In this document: in pieces, positions 36,910 to 46,853 of the stretch | Position numbering within the stretch: position 1 is the first letter of the stretch | How the letters are laid out: each line of letters begins with the position of its first letter | Assembly: GCA_002328495.1 (NCBI GenBank) | Contig: DCUJ01000009.1 | Location: 62,001-126,000, forward strand | DNA from: Sulfurospirillum sp. UBA2217 | GTDB lineage: Bacteria; Campylobacterota; Campylobacteria; Campylobacterales; Sulfurospirillaceae | Direction of reading: 5' to 3' | DNA length: 64,000 bases | Made by a program: the position numbers and the translations under genes | The notes under the pieces: model-generated | The model's database searches: none | The model's input: only the letters and a program-made list of their open reading frames with translations | Told to the model about the DNA's origin: nothing

Positions 36910-37348
36910 GGTGTGTTGAAATTGTCTCTTTGATGGCTTCAAAAAGAGCATTTAATTTTGGGTCTTGGCACGTGTTAGCAAAGCATCCGCTTGCTCTTTC
37001 TGTGTATGTGATGGGTGATGTCGATGGGGTGGGTGTCTCTTTTTCTATTTGGTTCGTGACAAAACTTTGAATTTCTTTTACATGTAAGCACTCACACTCT
37101 GGGAAATGGATAATAATTTGGCTTAATAGACTCTTTATTAAACTCCGTTTATAATTGAATTCCATTTTGCCAGCGGGATGTGAGAGCACAAAAAAGAGTG
37201 TCTCATTTTTCGTATAGACAAATCGAACGAGCGTTGTAAAACTTTTAGGAAGCAAACCAAGCAATCGTTCAAAACAGCGCAAGTGCGCAAATTTTTTCAT
37301 AGAAGGGTCTTGTACCAAATGAGATATTATACTTTTAGCGTCTTTCAT
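36890..37348 (-). CDS. DUF721 (DciA-like) protein
   Basis: A 152-residue protein. The N-terminal 80 residues (LRCFERLLGLLPKSFTTLVR, then LFFVLSHPAGKMEFNYKRSL) follow the DUF721 pattern; DciA proteins of this family recruit the DnaB helicase in bacteria lacking DnaC/DnaI. The C-terminal part is Thr/Pro/Ser-rich with two Cys. Helicobacter and Campylobacter lack a classical loader, so the role fits, but the match is judged by pattern only. It overlaps the divergent small lipoprotein gene by 30 bases and has one TTACATGTAA copy (37078). Confidence 0.6.
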   Translation of the reverse strand: MKDAKSIISHLVQDPSMKKFAHLRCFERLLGLLPKSFTTLVRFVYTKNETLFFVLSHPAGKMEFNYKRSLIKSLLSQIIIHFPECECLHVKEIQSFVTNQIEKETPTPSTSPITYTERASGCFANTCQDPKLNALFEAIKETISTHHDHPTA

Positions 37349-37456
37349 GTGTTGATTATAGCATGTTTAGGCTTTAGCATTTTAGGCTGTGGTTACAAAG
37401 GTTCTCCTGTTTATAAAGAGACATCTTCTTCTGTTAAAACTCCTAGTAAGAGTTAA
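37319..37456 (+). CDS. Tiny lipoprotein, LptM (YifL)-like
   Basis: A 45-residue lipoprotein. A hydrophobic signal segment (FSVFHVLIIACLGFSIL) ends in the lipobox LGCG. The mature 22-residue peptide begins CGYKGSPVY, close to the CGxKGP motif of E. coli LptM (YifL), which stabilises the LptDE translocon. An lptD gene lies 7 kb downstream. The start ATG at 37319 overlaps the 5' end of the divergent DUF721 gene. It ends 7 bases before nadB. Confidence 0.6.
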   Translation: MRYYTFSVFHVLIIACLGFSILGCGYKGSPVYKETSSSVKTPSKS

Positions 37457-37463
37457 TTACGGT

Positions 37464-38918
37464 ATGAAAACATCGTACGATGTCGTTATCGTTGGCACGG
37501 GTATTGCAGGGCTTCATTGCGCTTTGAACTTACCCAAACACTTAAGTGTGCTTCTTGTTGCCAAAGATTACGCTTGGGAATGTAACACCTTTTATGCCCA
37601 AGGAGGCGTTGCTGTTGCCAAAGATGAAGCGGATATTGCTTTACATGTAAGCGATACGCTTCATGCGGGAGCAGGGCATTGCGTCAAAGAAGCGGTGGAT
37701 GTGTTGTGCTCCGAGGGACCCAAAGCCATTGCTTCATTGATTAAAAGAGGATTTTGCTTTGATAGCGATGAAAAGGGAGACCTTTTATACACCAAAGAAG
37801 CAGCACACAGCACCCATCGCATTTTGCATGCAGGCGGTGATGCCACGGGTCGACACATTCATCTGTTTATGATGCAACATCTCCCTTTTCCCATTTTATA
37901 CAATACCCAAGTGACAGATTTATTGATGCATGAAAACACCTGTTATGGCGTTCGTGTATTACACGCAGGAGATATAATTAATCTTTATGGCAAAAAAGTG
38001 GTCATTGCTAGTGGTGGGGTGGGCTCTTTGTATGAGTACCATACGAATGCACGCACCATTAGTGCCGATATGCAAGGTATGTGTTTGAGTCATAGCATAG
38101 AGCTTGCCGATATGGAGATGATGCAGTTTCATCCTACCGCATTTGTTTTAGGCACCGCGGTGCGTAAACAGTTGCTCAGCGAATCTTTGCGAGGGGAGGG
38201 TGCAAAGGTTGTGGATGATGAGGGCAGACGTTTTGTGTTTGATTATCACCCTGATGGTGAGTTGGCACCTCGTGATGTGGTGAGTCGTGCTATTTTCGAT
38301 TATAAGCAAAAAAGTGGCAAAGAGGTTTATTTGGATGTGAGTGATTTTGAAGAGAGTCATTTTCAAAAGCGCTTTCCAAGCATCTATTTTAATATGAAAA
38401 ATATCGGTTACAATCTCCCCTCAGAACGTATTCCCATCTCTCCCGCCTTTCACTACTCCATGGGAGGTATTCGTACCACTATGAATGGCGAAGTGTTACA
38501 TGTAAAGCATTTGTATGCCATAGGTGAAGCGGCACATACGGGTGTGCATGGAGCAAATCGCTTGGCGAGTAATTCGCTCTTAGAAGGATTGGTTTTTTCG
38601 TACAGAGCAGCTTTAGATATTCAAGCGACGCTTTCAAACGCATCTTCAGTTATCTCCTTTTCAGAAAAAGAGGCTATACTTATTTGCGAAGGCGATAAAA
38701 TTCTCAAAAATGAACTGCGTCATTTGATGTGGTGTCACGCAGGAATCGTACGCAATGAGCAAAACTTGCAGTTTGCACGCAAACGGGTAAAAGAAATGCT
38801 AGAATTGCCCATTGGAAAATTGTTACGCTTAAGGCTTTTAGTTTCACAAGAGATTATTCAAAGTGCATTAAAACGAAAAGCGTCATTAGGCGCACATTTC
38901 ATACAAAAGAGGAGTTGA
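37464..38918 (+). CDS. nadB: L-aspartate oxidase
   Basis: A 484-residue FAD enzyme that oxidises aspartate to iminoaspartate for NAD synthesis. The FAD-binding start is DVVIVGTGIAGLHCALNL. Further motifs are FYAQGGVAVAK, HRILHAGGDATGRHI, MEMMQFHPTAF, the catalytic region ESLRGEGAKVVDDEGRRF, and YAIGEAAHTGVHGANRLASN. I use the ATG at 37464, which gives the normal family start, rather than an upstream frame. It is somewhat shorter than E. coli NadB (540) in its C-terminal helical part. Two TTACATGTAA copies are read as Leu-His-Val. Confidence 0.94.
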   Translation: MKTSYDVVIVGTGIAGLHCALNLPKHLSVLLVAKDYAWECNTFYAQGGVAVAKDEADIALHVSDTLHAGAGHCVKEAVDVLCSEGPKAIASLIKRGFCFDSDEKGDLLYTKEAAHSTHRILHAGGDATGRHIHLFMMQHLPFPILYNTQVTDLLMHENTCYGVRVLHAGDIINLYGKKVVIASGGVGSLYEYHTNARTISADMQGMCLSHSIELADMEMMQFHPTAFVLGTAVRKQLLSESLRGEGAKVVDDEGRRFVFDYHPDGELAPRDVVSRAIFDYKQKSGKEVYLDVSDFEESHFQKRFPSIYFNMKNIGYNLPSERIPISPAFHYSMGGIRTTMNGEVLHVKHLYAIGEAAHTGVHGANRLASNSLLEGLVFSYRAALDIQATLSNASSVISFSEKEAILICEGDKILKNELRHLMWCHAGIVRNEQNLQFARKRVKEMLELPIGKLLRLRLLVSQEIIQSALKRKASLGAHFIQKRS

Positions 38919-38922
38919 GTCG

Positions 38923-40275
38923 ATGAAGGTATTATTGGTGTTGTTGGCATTCGTCAACACGATTTGGGCAGCTGGAGGGGGTCAAGACTTGACAACTTCG
39001 TGGATTGGTCTTGTTTGTTTGGTTATTTTTGTGGTGGGTTACTATGCGGTAGCCGCTGAGGAGCATTATCATATCAATAAAGCAAAACCGGCTTTATTTA
39101 TGGGTACCTTTATGTTTGTCTTGATTGGTATTTACTACGCTATCAATGGGATGGATGCAACGGGTTTACGTTCAGAAGTTCAACATCTTATCTTAGAAAT
39201 CTCTGAGATTTTTTTCTTCTTGTTGGTGGCGATGACCTATATTGAAGTGTTAATTGAGCGTCGTGTGTTTGATACGCTCAAATACAACCTTGTTTCCAAA
39301 GGCTACAGTTATAAAAAACTCTTTTGGATGACAGGTTTTATAGCCTTTTTTCTAAGTCCTGTTGCCGATAACTTAACGACAGCGTTGATTCTTTCAACGG
39401 TTTTAATTACGATTGAAAAAGAAAACAAAAGCTTCTTGGTTCCTGGAGCTATAAACATTGTTGTAGCAGCCAATGCAGGTGGTGCATGGAGTCCGTTTGG
39501 TGACATTACCACGTTGATGGCATGGATGGCAGGTAAAGCGCCTTTTATTGACTTCTTTTATCTTTTCCCCGCTTCGATTATCGGTTGGGCTCTCACTGCA
39601 TGGTTATTATCCCTTTACGTGCCAGCAGATAAACCTCACTTTGATGTCTCTACAGAGAAAAAAGTTACGATTTTAACAGGTGGTAAAGTGGTTATTGCCT
39701 TAGGTGTTACAACCATTGCTTCAGCTGTTTTGTCACAACAAGTGCTCAATATTCCTCCTATGTGGGGTATGGTGTTTGGTTTGTCTTTACTTAAATTGTA
39801 CAGTTATCGCTTGAAGCGCAAACAAGGTCAGGAACTTAGTACGTTTAAAGCCATCGGTAAAATAGAACACGATACTTTGCTCTTTTTCTTTGGTATTTTA
39901 GCTGCTGTTGGTGCATTACACTTTTTGGGCTATTTAGGGCTTGCTGTAAAGCTGTACGATACGTTAGGCCCAACCACGGTCAATATTGGGGTTGGATTTT
40001 TATCGGCCATCGTGGATAACGTACCGGTCATGAGTGCTGTTTTAAAATCAAATCCAGATATGGGAATGGATCAGTGGCTACTGGTTACCTTGACTGCTGG
40101 AATTGGTGGTAGTTTAATTAGCTTTGGTTCGGCTGCAGGTGTAGGTGTTATGGGAAAACTAAGAGGTATTTATACCTTTGGTTCTCATATGAAATATTCG
40201 TGGACGGTTCTTGTGGGATACATCCTTTCATTAATTGTTTGGTATGTTCAGTTTGAGATTTTAGGTTTTTATTAA
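38923..40275 (+). CDS. nhaD: Na+/H+ antiporter NhaD
   Basis: A 450-residue integral membrane protein of the NhaD (ion transporter superfamily) group with about 12 hydrophobic helices. A hydrophobic leader is followed by conserved polar motifs in the membrane (FFLSPVADNLTTALI, NAGGAWSPFGDITTLMAW, and VDNVPVMSAVL in the second half). It exchanges Na+ or Li+ for H+. It starts 4 bases after nadB. The Na+ cycle is relevant to the Na+-pumping decarboxylase at 59-62 kb. Confidence 0.92.
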   Translation: MKVLLVLLAFVNTIWAAGGGQDLTTSWIGLVCLVIFVVGYYAVAAEEHYHINKAKPALFMGTFMFVLIGIYYAINGMDATGLRSEVQHLILEISEIFFFLLVAMTYIEVLIERRVFDTLKYNLVSKGYSYKKLFWMTGFIAFFLSPVADNLTTALILSTVLITIEKENKSFLVPGAINIVVAANAGGAWSPFGDITTLMAWMAGKAPFIDFFYLFPASIIGWALTAWLLSLYVPADKPHFDVSTEKKVTILTGGKVVIALGVTTIASAVLSQQVLNIPPMWGMVFGLSLLKLYSYRLKRKQGQELSTFKAIGKIEHDTLLFFFGILAAVGALHFLGYLGLAVKLYDTLGPTTVNIGVGFLSAIVDNVPVMSAVLKSNPDMGMDQWLLVTLTAGIGGSLISFGSAAGVGVMGKLRGIYTFGSHMKYSWTVLVGYILSLIVWYVQFEILGFY

Positions 40276-40302
40276 TAGTTTTGGTTTACATGTAAAAGGA
40301 AA

Positions 40303-41841
40303 ATGATGAAAGAAGTCCCTATTTTAGTCTTAGATTTTGGTTCGCAATACACTCAGTTGATTGCACGCAAATTACGAGAGAGTGGTGTGTATTGTGAGAT
40401 TGTACCTTACAACGAGAAAATTGAAGATATCAAAAAGAGAAACCCTAAAGGAATCATTCTTAGTGGTGGTCCTGCATCGGTGTATGCAAAAGACTCCTAC
40501 CACCCTGATGAGGCGGTGTATGCATTGGGACTTCCGATTTTAGGCATTTGTTATGGGATGCAACTTTTAACCCAACATTTTGGGGGAAGTGTCATCCCTG
40601 CAACGCATCAAGAATATGGCAAAGCAGAACTTCAATTTGAAAGCGACCCTAAAATTTTCAAAGACACCAAATGCGGACAAATTGTTTGGATGAGCCATGG
40701 GGATAGAGTAGAAGCGTTGCCAAAAGGTTTTGAGAAAATCGGTTACAGTGAAAATTCACCGTATGCGGCTATTGCCGATGAAAAACGCAATATGTACGCA
40801 TTTCAATTTCACCCAGAAGTTTACCACTCAGAACAAGGAAGCAAACTCTTAAAGAATTTTGCAAAATACATCTGTGGCTGTGAAAGTACATGGAATATGG
40901 GCTCGTTTGCTAAAGAACAAATTGCAAAAATAAGAGCACAAGTAGGCGATAAAAAAGTATTATGTGGCGTCAGTGGTGGTGTAGACAGTTCCGTAGTTGC
41001 AACCCTTTTAGCCGAAGCCATTGGCGATAAACTGGTTTCAGTTTTTGTCGACAATGGACTCCTTCGTGCCAATGAGAGAGAACAAGTCGAAGCGATGTTT
41101 AAACAACGTGGTGTTCCTTTAATCACGGTGGATGCGAGTGAGCAGTTTTTAAGTCGTCTAAATGGGATCACTGACCCTGAGATGAAGCGAAAAATTATTG
41201 GTGAAACTTTTATTCAAGTCTTTGATGAAGAGGCTAAAAAGCACGATGGAATCCAGTTTTTAGCGCAAGGGACACTTTACACCGATGTTATCGAATCGGT
41301 TTCGGTTAAAGGCCCTTCAAAAACCATTAAATCGCATCACAATGTTGGAGGCTTGCCTGATTGGATGACGTTTGAGCTCATTGAGCCTCTTCGTGAAATT
41401 TTCAAAGATGAAGTGCGCATTTTAGGAGCAGAACTAGGGCTTCCAAAAGAGATGTTGGGTCGTCATCCATTCCCAGGTCCTGGTCTTGCGATTCGTATTA
41501 TGGGGGAAGTGACAAAAGACGATTTAAAACTTCTTAGAGCCGCCGATGTGATTATGCTTGAAGAGCTTCGTGCGACAGGCTATTATGATAAAACATGGCA
41601 AGCCTTTACCGTACTATTAAACGTCAAAAGTGTTGGTGTTATGGGCGATAACCGAACGTATGACAACACCATATGTGTGAGAATCGTGGATGCTACCGAT
41701 GGAATGACTGCTACATTTGCACACATTCCTCATACGATTTTGGAAAATATTAGCAGACGTATTATCAATGAGGTCAATGGCATTAACCGTGTCGTGTATG
41801 ATATCTCTTCAAAACCACCTGCAACGATTGAATGGGAATAA
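40303..41841 (+). CDS. guaA: GMP synthase (glutamine-hydrolysing)
   Basis: A 512-residue GuaA with an N-terminal class I glutaminase ([18 protein letters not shown], nucleophile Cys in [19 protein letters not shown]), an ATP pyrophosphatase domain ([20 protein letters not shown]) and the C-terminal dimerisation domain ([27 protein letters not shown]). It converts XMP to GMP. A TTACATGTAA palindrome (40286-40295) runs straight into the AAAAGGA ribosome site. The stop overlaps the hemD start by one base. Confidence 0.97.
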   Translation: MMKEVPILVLDFGSQYTQLIARKLRESGVYCEIVPYNEKIEDIKKRNPKGIILSGGPASVYAKDSYHPDEAVYALGLPILGICYGMQLLTQHFGGSVIPATHQEYGKAELQFESDPKIFKDTKCGQIVWMSHGDRVEALPKGFEKIGYSENSPYAAIADEKRNMYAFQFHPEVYHSEQGSKLLKNFAKYICGCESTWNMGSFAKEQIAKIRAQVGDKKVLCGVSGGVDSSVVATLLAEAIGDKLVSVFVDNGLLRANEREQVEAMFKQRGVPLITVDASEQFLSRLNGITDPEMKRKIIGETFIQVFDEEAKKHDGIQFLAQGTLYTDVIESVSVKGPSKTIKSHHNVGGLPDWMTFELIEPLREIFKDEVRILGAELGLPKEMLGRHPFPGPGLAIRIMGEVTKDDLKLLRAADVIMLEELRATGYYDKTWQAFTVLLNVKSVGVMGDNRTYDNTICVRIVDATDGMTATFAHIPHTILENISRRIINEVNGINRVVYDISSKPPATIEWE

Positions 41842-42482
41842 TGCAGACACCTATCTACCTCTTCAGCGATCAAACGTATGAAGGGGTAGTTTCCTTACCT
41901 CTTTTTGAAATTCTTTTTCTCCCCTTTGGAGTTGACATTAGCCCTTTTGATGCTCTCATCTTTACCTCTAAAAGCAGTGTTAAAGCACTTGAACAAAGTC
42001 ATATACCATGGCACAATAAGCGTTGTTATGCCATTGGTGAAGGCACGGCAAAAGCTATTGAAGATGCAGGGGCACAGGTATTCTTTACATGTAAAGAATC
42101 GTATGGAGATGTATTTGCCCGTGAGCTTGCCCCAATGTTGGGGGGAAAAAAAGTTTTTTTCCCCCGTGCGAAAGAAGTTGTTTCCCCGTTGTATGAGATT
42201 TTATGTGAGGCAGGCATTGATATAATCCAAGCAGTAGTGTATGAAACTGTGTGTCGTTCTTACCCACTCCATGAAGCACCTCCTTCTGAAGCCCTTTTGA
42301 TTTTTGCATCTCCCTCTACAGTGCACTGTTTTTGTAAGAATTTTACGTGGGATGTGAGCTATAAAGCCATTGCTATTGGTAAAAAAACAGCAGCCGTTTT
42401 ACCTTCACATGTAAAGGTTTTTTTAGCAGAAAAACAGACGATTGCTTCGTGTATTGATTTGGCAAAGCAAATTAGAAGCTAA
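41841..42482 (+). CDS. hemD: Uroporphyrinogen-III synthase
   Basis: A 213-residue HemD that closes and inverts ring D to make uroporphyrinogen III for haem and corrinoids. The fold is weakly conserved in sequence; the supporting stretches are DALIFTSKSSVKALEQS, CYAIGEGTAKAIEDAGA, VFFPRAKEVVSPLYEIL and LLIFASPSTVHCF. It is coupled to guaA (TAATG overlap). A 20-bp perfect palindrome around TTACATGTAA (42080-42099) lies in the coding region, read as Phe-Thr-Cys-Lys. Confidence 0.82.
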   Translation: MQTPIYLFSDQTYEGVVSLPLFEILFLPFGVDISPFDALIFTSKSSVKALEQSHIPWHNKRCYAIGEGTAKAIEDAGAQVFFTCKESYGDVFARELAPMLGGKKVFFPRAKEVVSPLYEILCEAGIDIIQAVVYETVCRSYPLHEAPPSEALLIFASPSTVHCFCKNFTWDVSYKAIAIGKKTAAVLPSHVKVFLAEKQTIASCIDLAKQIRS

Positions 42483-42489
42483 AATTATC

Positions 42490-42495
42490 TATAAT
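42490..42495 (+). promoter_or_regulatory. -10 box of the 6S-like RNA
   Basis: A perfect TATAAT lies 8 bases after the hemD stop, placing a transcript start near 42502. Confidence 0.6.
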
Positions 42496-42501
42496 TAATT
42501 C

Positions 42502-42720
42502 ACTTGACATTACGTCATTGATTGCCTGGGTGACGCGATAACCGTTTTCATGAGGGTCCAACAATTAGTAAAAGTGGAACACGTACGGTTTTGGTGTGTC
42601 TGTGGTTTTGTTTGAGCTTTTCACAAAGTGAGAAATTGCAGCCTAAAGAAACAGTCGATTCCCAGAAGTTGGCTTATTTGGGCCACCTTCAATCACGGAA
42701 CGCTCACTTGGGTTTTAAAT
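42502..42720 (+). ncRNA. ssrS: 6S RNA (Campylobacterota purD-upstream type)
   Basis: A 256-base non-coding gap precedes purD with a TATAAT box at its start. From established knowledge, a conserved structured RNA upstream of purD in this phylum was first described as the purD motif and then identified as 6S RNA, which binds the housekeeping RNA polymerase. Pairings visible here include TGATTG (42519-42524) with CAATCA (42690-42695), AACCGT (42540-42545) with ACGGTT (42585-42590), and CCCA/TGGG around 42661-42682. These give the expected long, interrupted rod. The 3' end is approximate; no strong terminator hairpin was seen, only T-rich sequence. Confidence 0.7.
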
Positions 42721-42738
42721 TTTTTGGAGAAATAACGT

Positions 42739-44007
42739 ATGAAAGTGATGATTGTTGGTAGCGGAGGAAGAGAATATTCGATAGGTTTGGCACTGAAAAA
42801 AGACCCCAAGGTTAGCGAACTTTTTTTTGCCCCTGGAAACGGAGCAACGCCACAGTTAGGAACAAACGTGAGCTTCCATAATTATGAAGCCTTGGCAAGT
42901 TTTGCACAAGAACAGAGGGTCGATTTGACCGTTGTTGGTCCTGAAGATGCTTTGGTTGCAGGCATCGTTGATATTTTTAAATCCAAAGGCTTGGTGATTT
43001 TTGGTGCGTCTAAATCGGCTGCTAGACTTGAAGGCTCTAAGATTTTTATGAAAAATTTTCTCTCACGTTATGCTATTCCCACTGCACGCTTTATTGAAAC
43101 CTGTGACGCACAAAAAGCGTATGACTTTATCGAAACACTACCCTTGCCTATCGTCGTAAAAGCGGATGGTTTGTGTGCGGGCAAAGGCGTCATCATCGCA
43201 CAAAGTAAAGAAGAAGCAAAAGAGGCTGTCAACGATATGTTAAGCGGCAAAAGCTTTGGCGATGCGGGACTGGGTGTTGTGGTTGAAGAGTTTTTAGATG
43301 GTTATGAGCTTTCAGTCTTTGTGATTTGTGACGGAGTCGATTATAAAATCCTCCCAGCAGCACAAGACCATAAGCGCCTCTTGGACAATGATATAGGCCC
43401 TAACACTGGCGGTATGGGTGCGTACGCTCCAACGCCACTCATCGATGAGCTTCTCTATAAAAAAGTGGAAGAGCGTGTGGTGAGACCAACGTTAAAAGGG
43501 ATGCAAGATGAAAATGCTCCGTTTGAGGGTGTTTTATTTATCGGTTTGATGGTTGTGAACAATGAGCCGATTGTTTTAGAATACAATGTGCGTTTTGGTG
43601 ATCCTGAGTGTGAAATTTTAATGCCCCTTTTAAAGACGCCTGCACGTGAACTTTTTTACAAAGCAGCTACCAAAGATTTGAAAAACCTTAACATTGAATT
43701 TTATAACAAATACGCTATTGCTGTCGTGATGGCGAGTGAAAATTATCCGTATGGAAGTTCAAAACCTTCTGAGATTATCGTTGATACCTCCGTGCATGAA
43801 GGCTTGGAAGATACACACATTTCGTATGCAGGTGTGAGCTTGGAAGAGGGTACATTGTACGCAACAGGTGGACGAGTACTTTTGTGCATAGGTGTTGGTG
43901 ATACTATTAAAGAGGCGAGAGAGCGTGCTTATTTGTTGTGCGGACAGGTGCATTTTGCGGGTAAACAATTCCGAAGTGACATTGCATATCAGGCTTTAAA
44001 GCAATGA
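42739..44007 (+). CDS. purD: Phosphoribosylamine-glycine ligase
   Basis: A 422-residue PurD (GAR synthetase) for the second step of purine synthesis. ATP-grasp features are visible: [65 protein letters not shown] and [19 protein letters not shown]. It follows a structured RNA and has GGAG before the ATG. The stop overlaps the RDD gene start (ATGA). Confidence 0.97.
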   Translation: MKVMIVGSGGREYSIGLALKKDPKVSELFFAPGNGATPQLGTNVSFHNYEALASFAQEQRVDLTVVGPEDALVAGIVDIFKSKGLVIFGASKSAARLEGSKIFMKNFLSRYAIPTARFIETCDAQKAYDFIETLPLPIVVKADGLCAGKGVIIAQSKEEAKEAVNDMLSGKSFGDAGLGVVVEEFLDGYELSVFVICDGVDYKILPAAQDHKRLLDNDIGPNTGGMGAYAPTPLIDELLYKKVEERVVRPTLKGMQDENAPFEGVLFIGLMVVNNEPIVLEYNVRFGDPECEILMPLLKTPARELFYKAATKDLKNLNIEFYNKYAIAVVMASENYPYGSSKPSEIIVDTSVHEGLEDTHISYAGVSLEEGTLYATGGRVLLCIGVGDTIKEARERAYLLCGQVHFAGKQFRSDIAYQALKQ

Positions 44008-44459
44008 CCAACGAAGAGTTAATTGAAAAATTTGAAAGTGAAAACATCACGTTAGCTTCTGTGCGCAAAAGAAGTTTAGCATACATTATTGATGAGATTT
44101 TAATTTCACTGCTGTTTATTTTTATCTATCTTGACCAAATTCCTCAAGATGCTACGACCGAGCAGACCATTGGTATTATTAACAGTATGGTGATGTATGT
44201 GATGATTTTAAAAGTGGTCTATCAAACCTTTTTTGTGTGGATGTACGGTGCAACTTTGGGACGAATAGCAATGAAAATCAAGGTTATTTCAACGCAAGAT
44301 TTAGAAAATCCAACACCGCTTTTATCTCTCACCAGAGCCTCCTTTCGTATTGTCAGTGAATCACTTTTTTATTTAGGATTTGTATGGGCGATGCTCAATC
44401 CAAAACGGGAAACATGGCATGATAAAGTTGCAAGTACATTGGTTGTCAATGCTGGGTAA
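44004..44459 (+). CDS. RDD-family membrane protein
   Basis: A 151-residue inner-membrane protein of the RDD family with three or four hydrophobic helices. Conserved features are [20 protein letters not shown] near the start, [13 protein letters not shown], and the final [17 protein letters not shown]. Some RDD proteins affect ion transport, but most are uncharacterised. It is coupled to purD upstream and overlaps lptD by 11 bases. Confidence 0.85.
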   Translation: MTNEELIEKFESENITLASVRKRSLAYIIDEILISLLFIFIYLDQIPQDATTEQTIGIINSMVMYVMILKVVYQTFFVWMYGATLGRIAMKIKVISTQDLENPTPLLSLTRASFRIVSESLFYLGFVWAMLNPKRETWHDKVASTLVVNAG

Positions 44460-46554
44460 AATTTGTGTAGGACTCATTCTTTTGTTAAGTAGCCTTTGGG
44501 CTGTTGAACCTCAAGTACAAGATATTGAACTTTTGGCTCAAAATGTTACAAAAGAGGGAAGTATTGCGCATGCTGTCGGGAGTGTCGTTGTTTATAGCCC
44601 TAAGTATCTTATCACTGCTGATGAGGCATTTTACAACTACGAGTCAGGTGATTTGGAACTGTTTGGCAATATCACGATGTTAGAGGGTGTGAGTTACGCT
44701 TCTCGCAGTGGACATACTAAACTCAATCTTAAAACAGATCACGGTGTTTCTGATCCACTTTTTTTCTTTGACGAAACGGCAAATTTGTGGTTAAAATGTG
44801 ACAACGCTATCTTAAGCCCAGAATCTTATATTACCCAAAAAGCAATCGTTTCGAGTTGTAACAGTCAAGACCCAGATTGGAAAATAGCTTTTAGTACGGG
44901 TGAGTACAACAAAGAAGAAAAATGGATGCACTTGTATAACCCTGTTTTTTATGCAGGGGAGACACCTTTTTTCTACCTTCCCTATTTTTCATTTTCCACG
45001 GATACAACAAGGCGAACAGGGCTATTAAGACCGGATATTGGATTTGGAAGTGAAGGACTTTTTTATTTACAACCCATCTATTTTGCCCCTGCGGTTGATT
45101 GGGATGTAGAAGTGACTCCTCAAATACGAACCAGTAGAGGAGAAGGGATTCATACAACTTACCGTTTTGTAGACTCACCATACTCCTCTGGCGAAATCAT
45201 AACAGGATATTTTAAAGAAAAAAGCGATTATGCAGAAGAAAAAAATTTAAAGCATGATCAACACTATGGTTTCAAAATGAGTTATGATAGGAGTGCTCTT
45301 TTAAGTACGCAAGACAAGACGATAGAAGATGGATTATGGGTAAATTTGAACTATATTAATGATGTGGATTACTATAATACTATCAATGATAAAATTAAAG
45401 CCTATAACAAGCTAGTGACTTCCCAAGTTAATTATTATGCAAAAAGAGATGAAGATTATATTGGAATTTATGGAAAGTATTATATTGATACGTCATTGGT
45501 TTCAAATGATACAACATTGCAACAGCTTCCAACGTTTAATTATCATCGATTTGCAAATCCTTTTTTGTTTGATAATTTACTCTATTCTATTGACTACAAT
45601 GCAAAAAATTACAGTCGAGTAGAAGGTGTAACAGCCTTTCAAAATGAAATCAGCACCCCTTTTGCGCTTCATTTTTCATTTTTGGAAGATTACTTACATG
45701 TAAGCCTATCTGAAAATATCTATATGACGCATGTTTCGTACGGCAATGGCGCAGAAGATGGAAGCTATGGTCAATATTTTAATAACTATCATAAAGTGAG
45801 TATGTATGTAGATCTTGCTAAAGCTTACGATCATTTTTTTCATACCCTTTATTTTGGGATAGAACAAACACTTCCAAGTTATCGTAAACAACAAGGCACG
45901 TGGGACTATTCTTATGGAGCAAATGATTTAATTCCTCTTACCATGGAAGAAAAAAATACGGCTTTCAAATTAAAACAATTTTTTTATGATTCTGAAGGTG
46001 AAAAAAAAGTAACGCATACACTTAAACAAACCTATTACAGTGAGCATGATTATAAATACGGTGATTTGGAGAATGATGTTAAGATTTATGTGACACCAGC
46101 ATTTAGTATTACTAATAATATTTTGTATTCTCATGAGTATGCGCAACTGGCTCGCACCCAAACGTCTGTAACCTATAAAGATGATATTTACAGTGCAACC
46201 GTTCGGTATACTTATCAAGATACCCCTACAAACACAAGTGGTTCTTTGTCGAGCAAGAATTATAACTATTTGACCCTTCTTGCGAGTACAGAATATTTTG
46301 AAAAATTCAATATGTTTGCTTCTGTGAATTATGATTTGAACGATGATGTGTTTAAGTCATGGAGTTTTGGTGTTAAAAAATTGAAAAAATGTTGGGATTA
46401 TTCCATTACATATAAGGATTTAACCCTTCCTAGTCTTACAAGTTCTGGTGCGGATTCGGTTAATCGACAAGGGGTTATGTTGTTGTTTAATTTTTATCCT
46501 TTGGGGGCTATTGATTATGAAATTACGACATCTGAAACAGAACAAAAATTGTAA
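44449..46554 (+). CDS. lptD: LPS-assembly outer-membrane protein LptD
   Basis: A 701-residue outer-membrane LPS translocon. A signal peptide ([18 protein letters not shown]) precedes an N-terminal OstA/beta-jellyroll domain (IAHAVGSVVVYSPKYLITAD, GDLELFGNITMLEGV) and then a long C-terminal barrel rich in alternating aromatic strands. Conserved Cys are in WLKCDNAI, VSSCNSQDPDW and KKCWDY, as needed for LptD disulfides. I start at the ATG at 44449, inside the 3' end of the RDD gene. A TTACATGTAA copy (45694) is read as Leu-His-Val. It is co-directional with the J-domain and pnp genes. Confidence 0.93.
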   Translation: MLGKICVGLILLLSSLWAVEPQVQDIELLAQNVTKEGSIAHAVGSVVVYSPKYLITADEAFYNYESGDLELFGNITMLEGVSYASRSGHTKLNLKTDHGVSDPLFFFDETANLWLKCDNAILSPESYITQKAIVSSCNSQDPDWKIAFSTGEYNKEEKWMHLYNPVFYAGETPFFYLPYFSFSTDTTRRTGLLRPDIGFGSEGLFYLQPIYFAPAVDWDVEVTPQIRTSRGEGIHTTYRFVDSPYSSGEIITGYFKEKSDYAEEKNLKHDQHYGFKMSYDRSALLSTQDKTIEDGLWVNLNYINDVDYYNTINDKIKAYNKLVTSQVNYYAKRDEDYIGIYGKYYIDTSLVSNDTTLQQLPTFNYHRFANPFLFDNLLYSIDYNAKNYSRVEGVTAFQNEISTPFALHFSFLEDYLHVSLSENIYMTHVSYGNGAEDGSYGQYFNNYHKVSMYVDLAKAYDHFFHTLYFGIEQTLPSYRKQQGTWDYSYGANDLIPLTMEEKNTAFKLKQFFYDSEGEKKVTHTLKQTYYSEHDYKYGDLENDVKIYVTPAFSITNNILYSHEYAQLARTQTSVTYKDDIYSATVRYTYQDTPTNTSGSLSSKNYNYLTLLASTEYFEKFNMFASVNYDLNDDVFKSWSFGVKKLKKCWDYSITYKDLTLPSLTSSGADSVNRQGVMLLFNFYPLGAIDYEITTSETEQKL

Positions 46555-46557
46555 GTG

Positions 46558-46824
46558 ATGAAAAAGAGTGAAGCAATTTTGTGGGCGTTGGAAGTTTTGG
46601 AATTTCCAGTGCTGAGTACCAAAGAGGAATTAAAAGAAAAGTACCATCTTTTAGCCAAATCATTCCATCCTGATTGCGGGGGTGATGAAGAAAAAATGGC
46701 ACACATTAATGAAGCGTATGAGATTCTGAAAACATATATGGAAGAGTTTAAATTTACCTTTAGCGATGAGGAGATCGCGAAACAGTTTCCGCAAGAGCTA
46801 CATGCAAGCCGGTTTAGATTTTAA
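46558..46824 (+). CDS. Small J-domain protein
   Basis: An 88-residue protein that is nearly all J domain ([32 protein letters not shown], split across residues 21-52), with the HPD tripeptide intact and a short C-terminal tail ([14 protein letters not shown]). It should stimulate an Hsp70 ATPase for a specialised task. It begins 3 bases after the lptD stop and shares its operon, so an envelope-related client is possible but unproven. The ATG at 46558 is preferred to an adjacent GTG. Confidence 0.85.
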   Translation: MKKSEAILWALEVLEFPVLSTKEELKEKYHLLAKSFHPDCGGDEEKMAHINEAYEILKTYMEEFKFTFSDEEIAKQFPQELHASRFRF

Positions 46825-46853
46825 AAAGAACACCAAAAGAGGAGAACAAAAGA

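Noticed and set aside
42504..42509. TTGACA as a -35 box for purD or the 6S RNA
   Set aside because: No -10 element lies 16-18 bases downstream (GCCTGG region); the TATAAT at 42490 better explains the transcript and places TTGACA inside the RNA.
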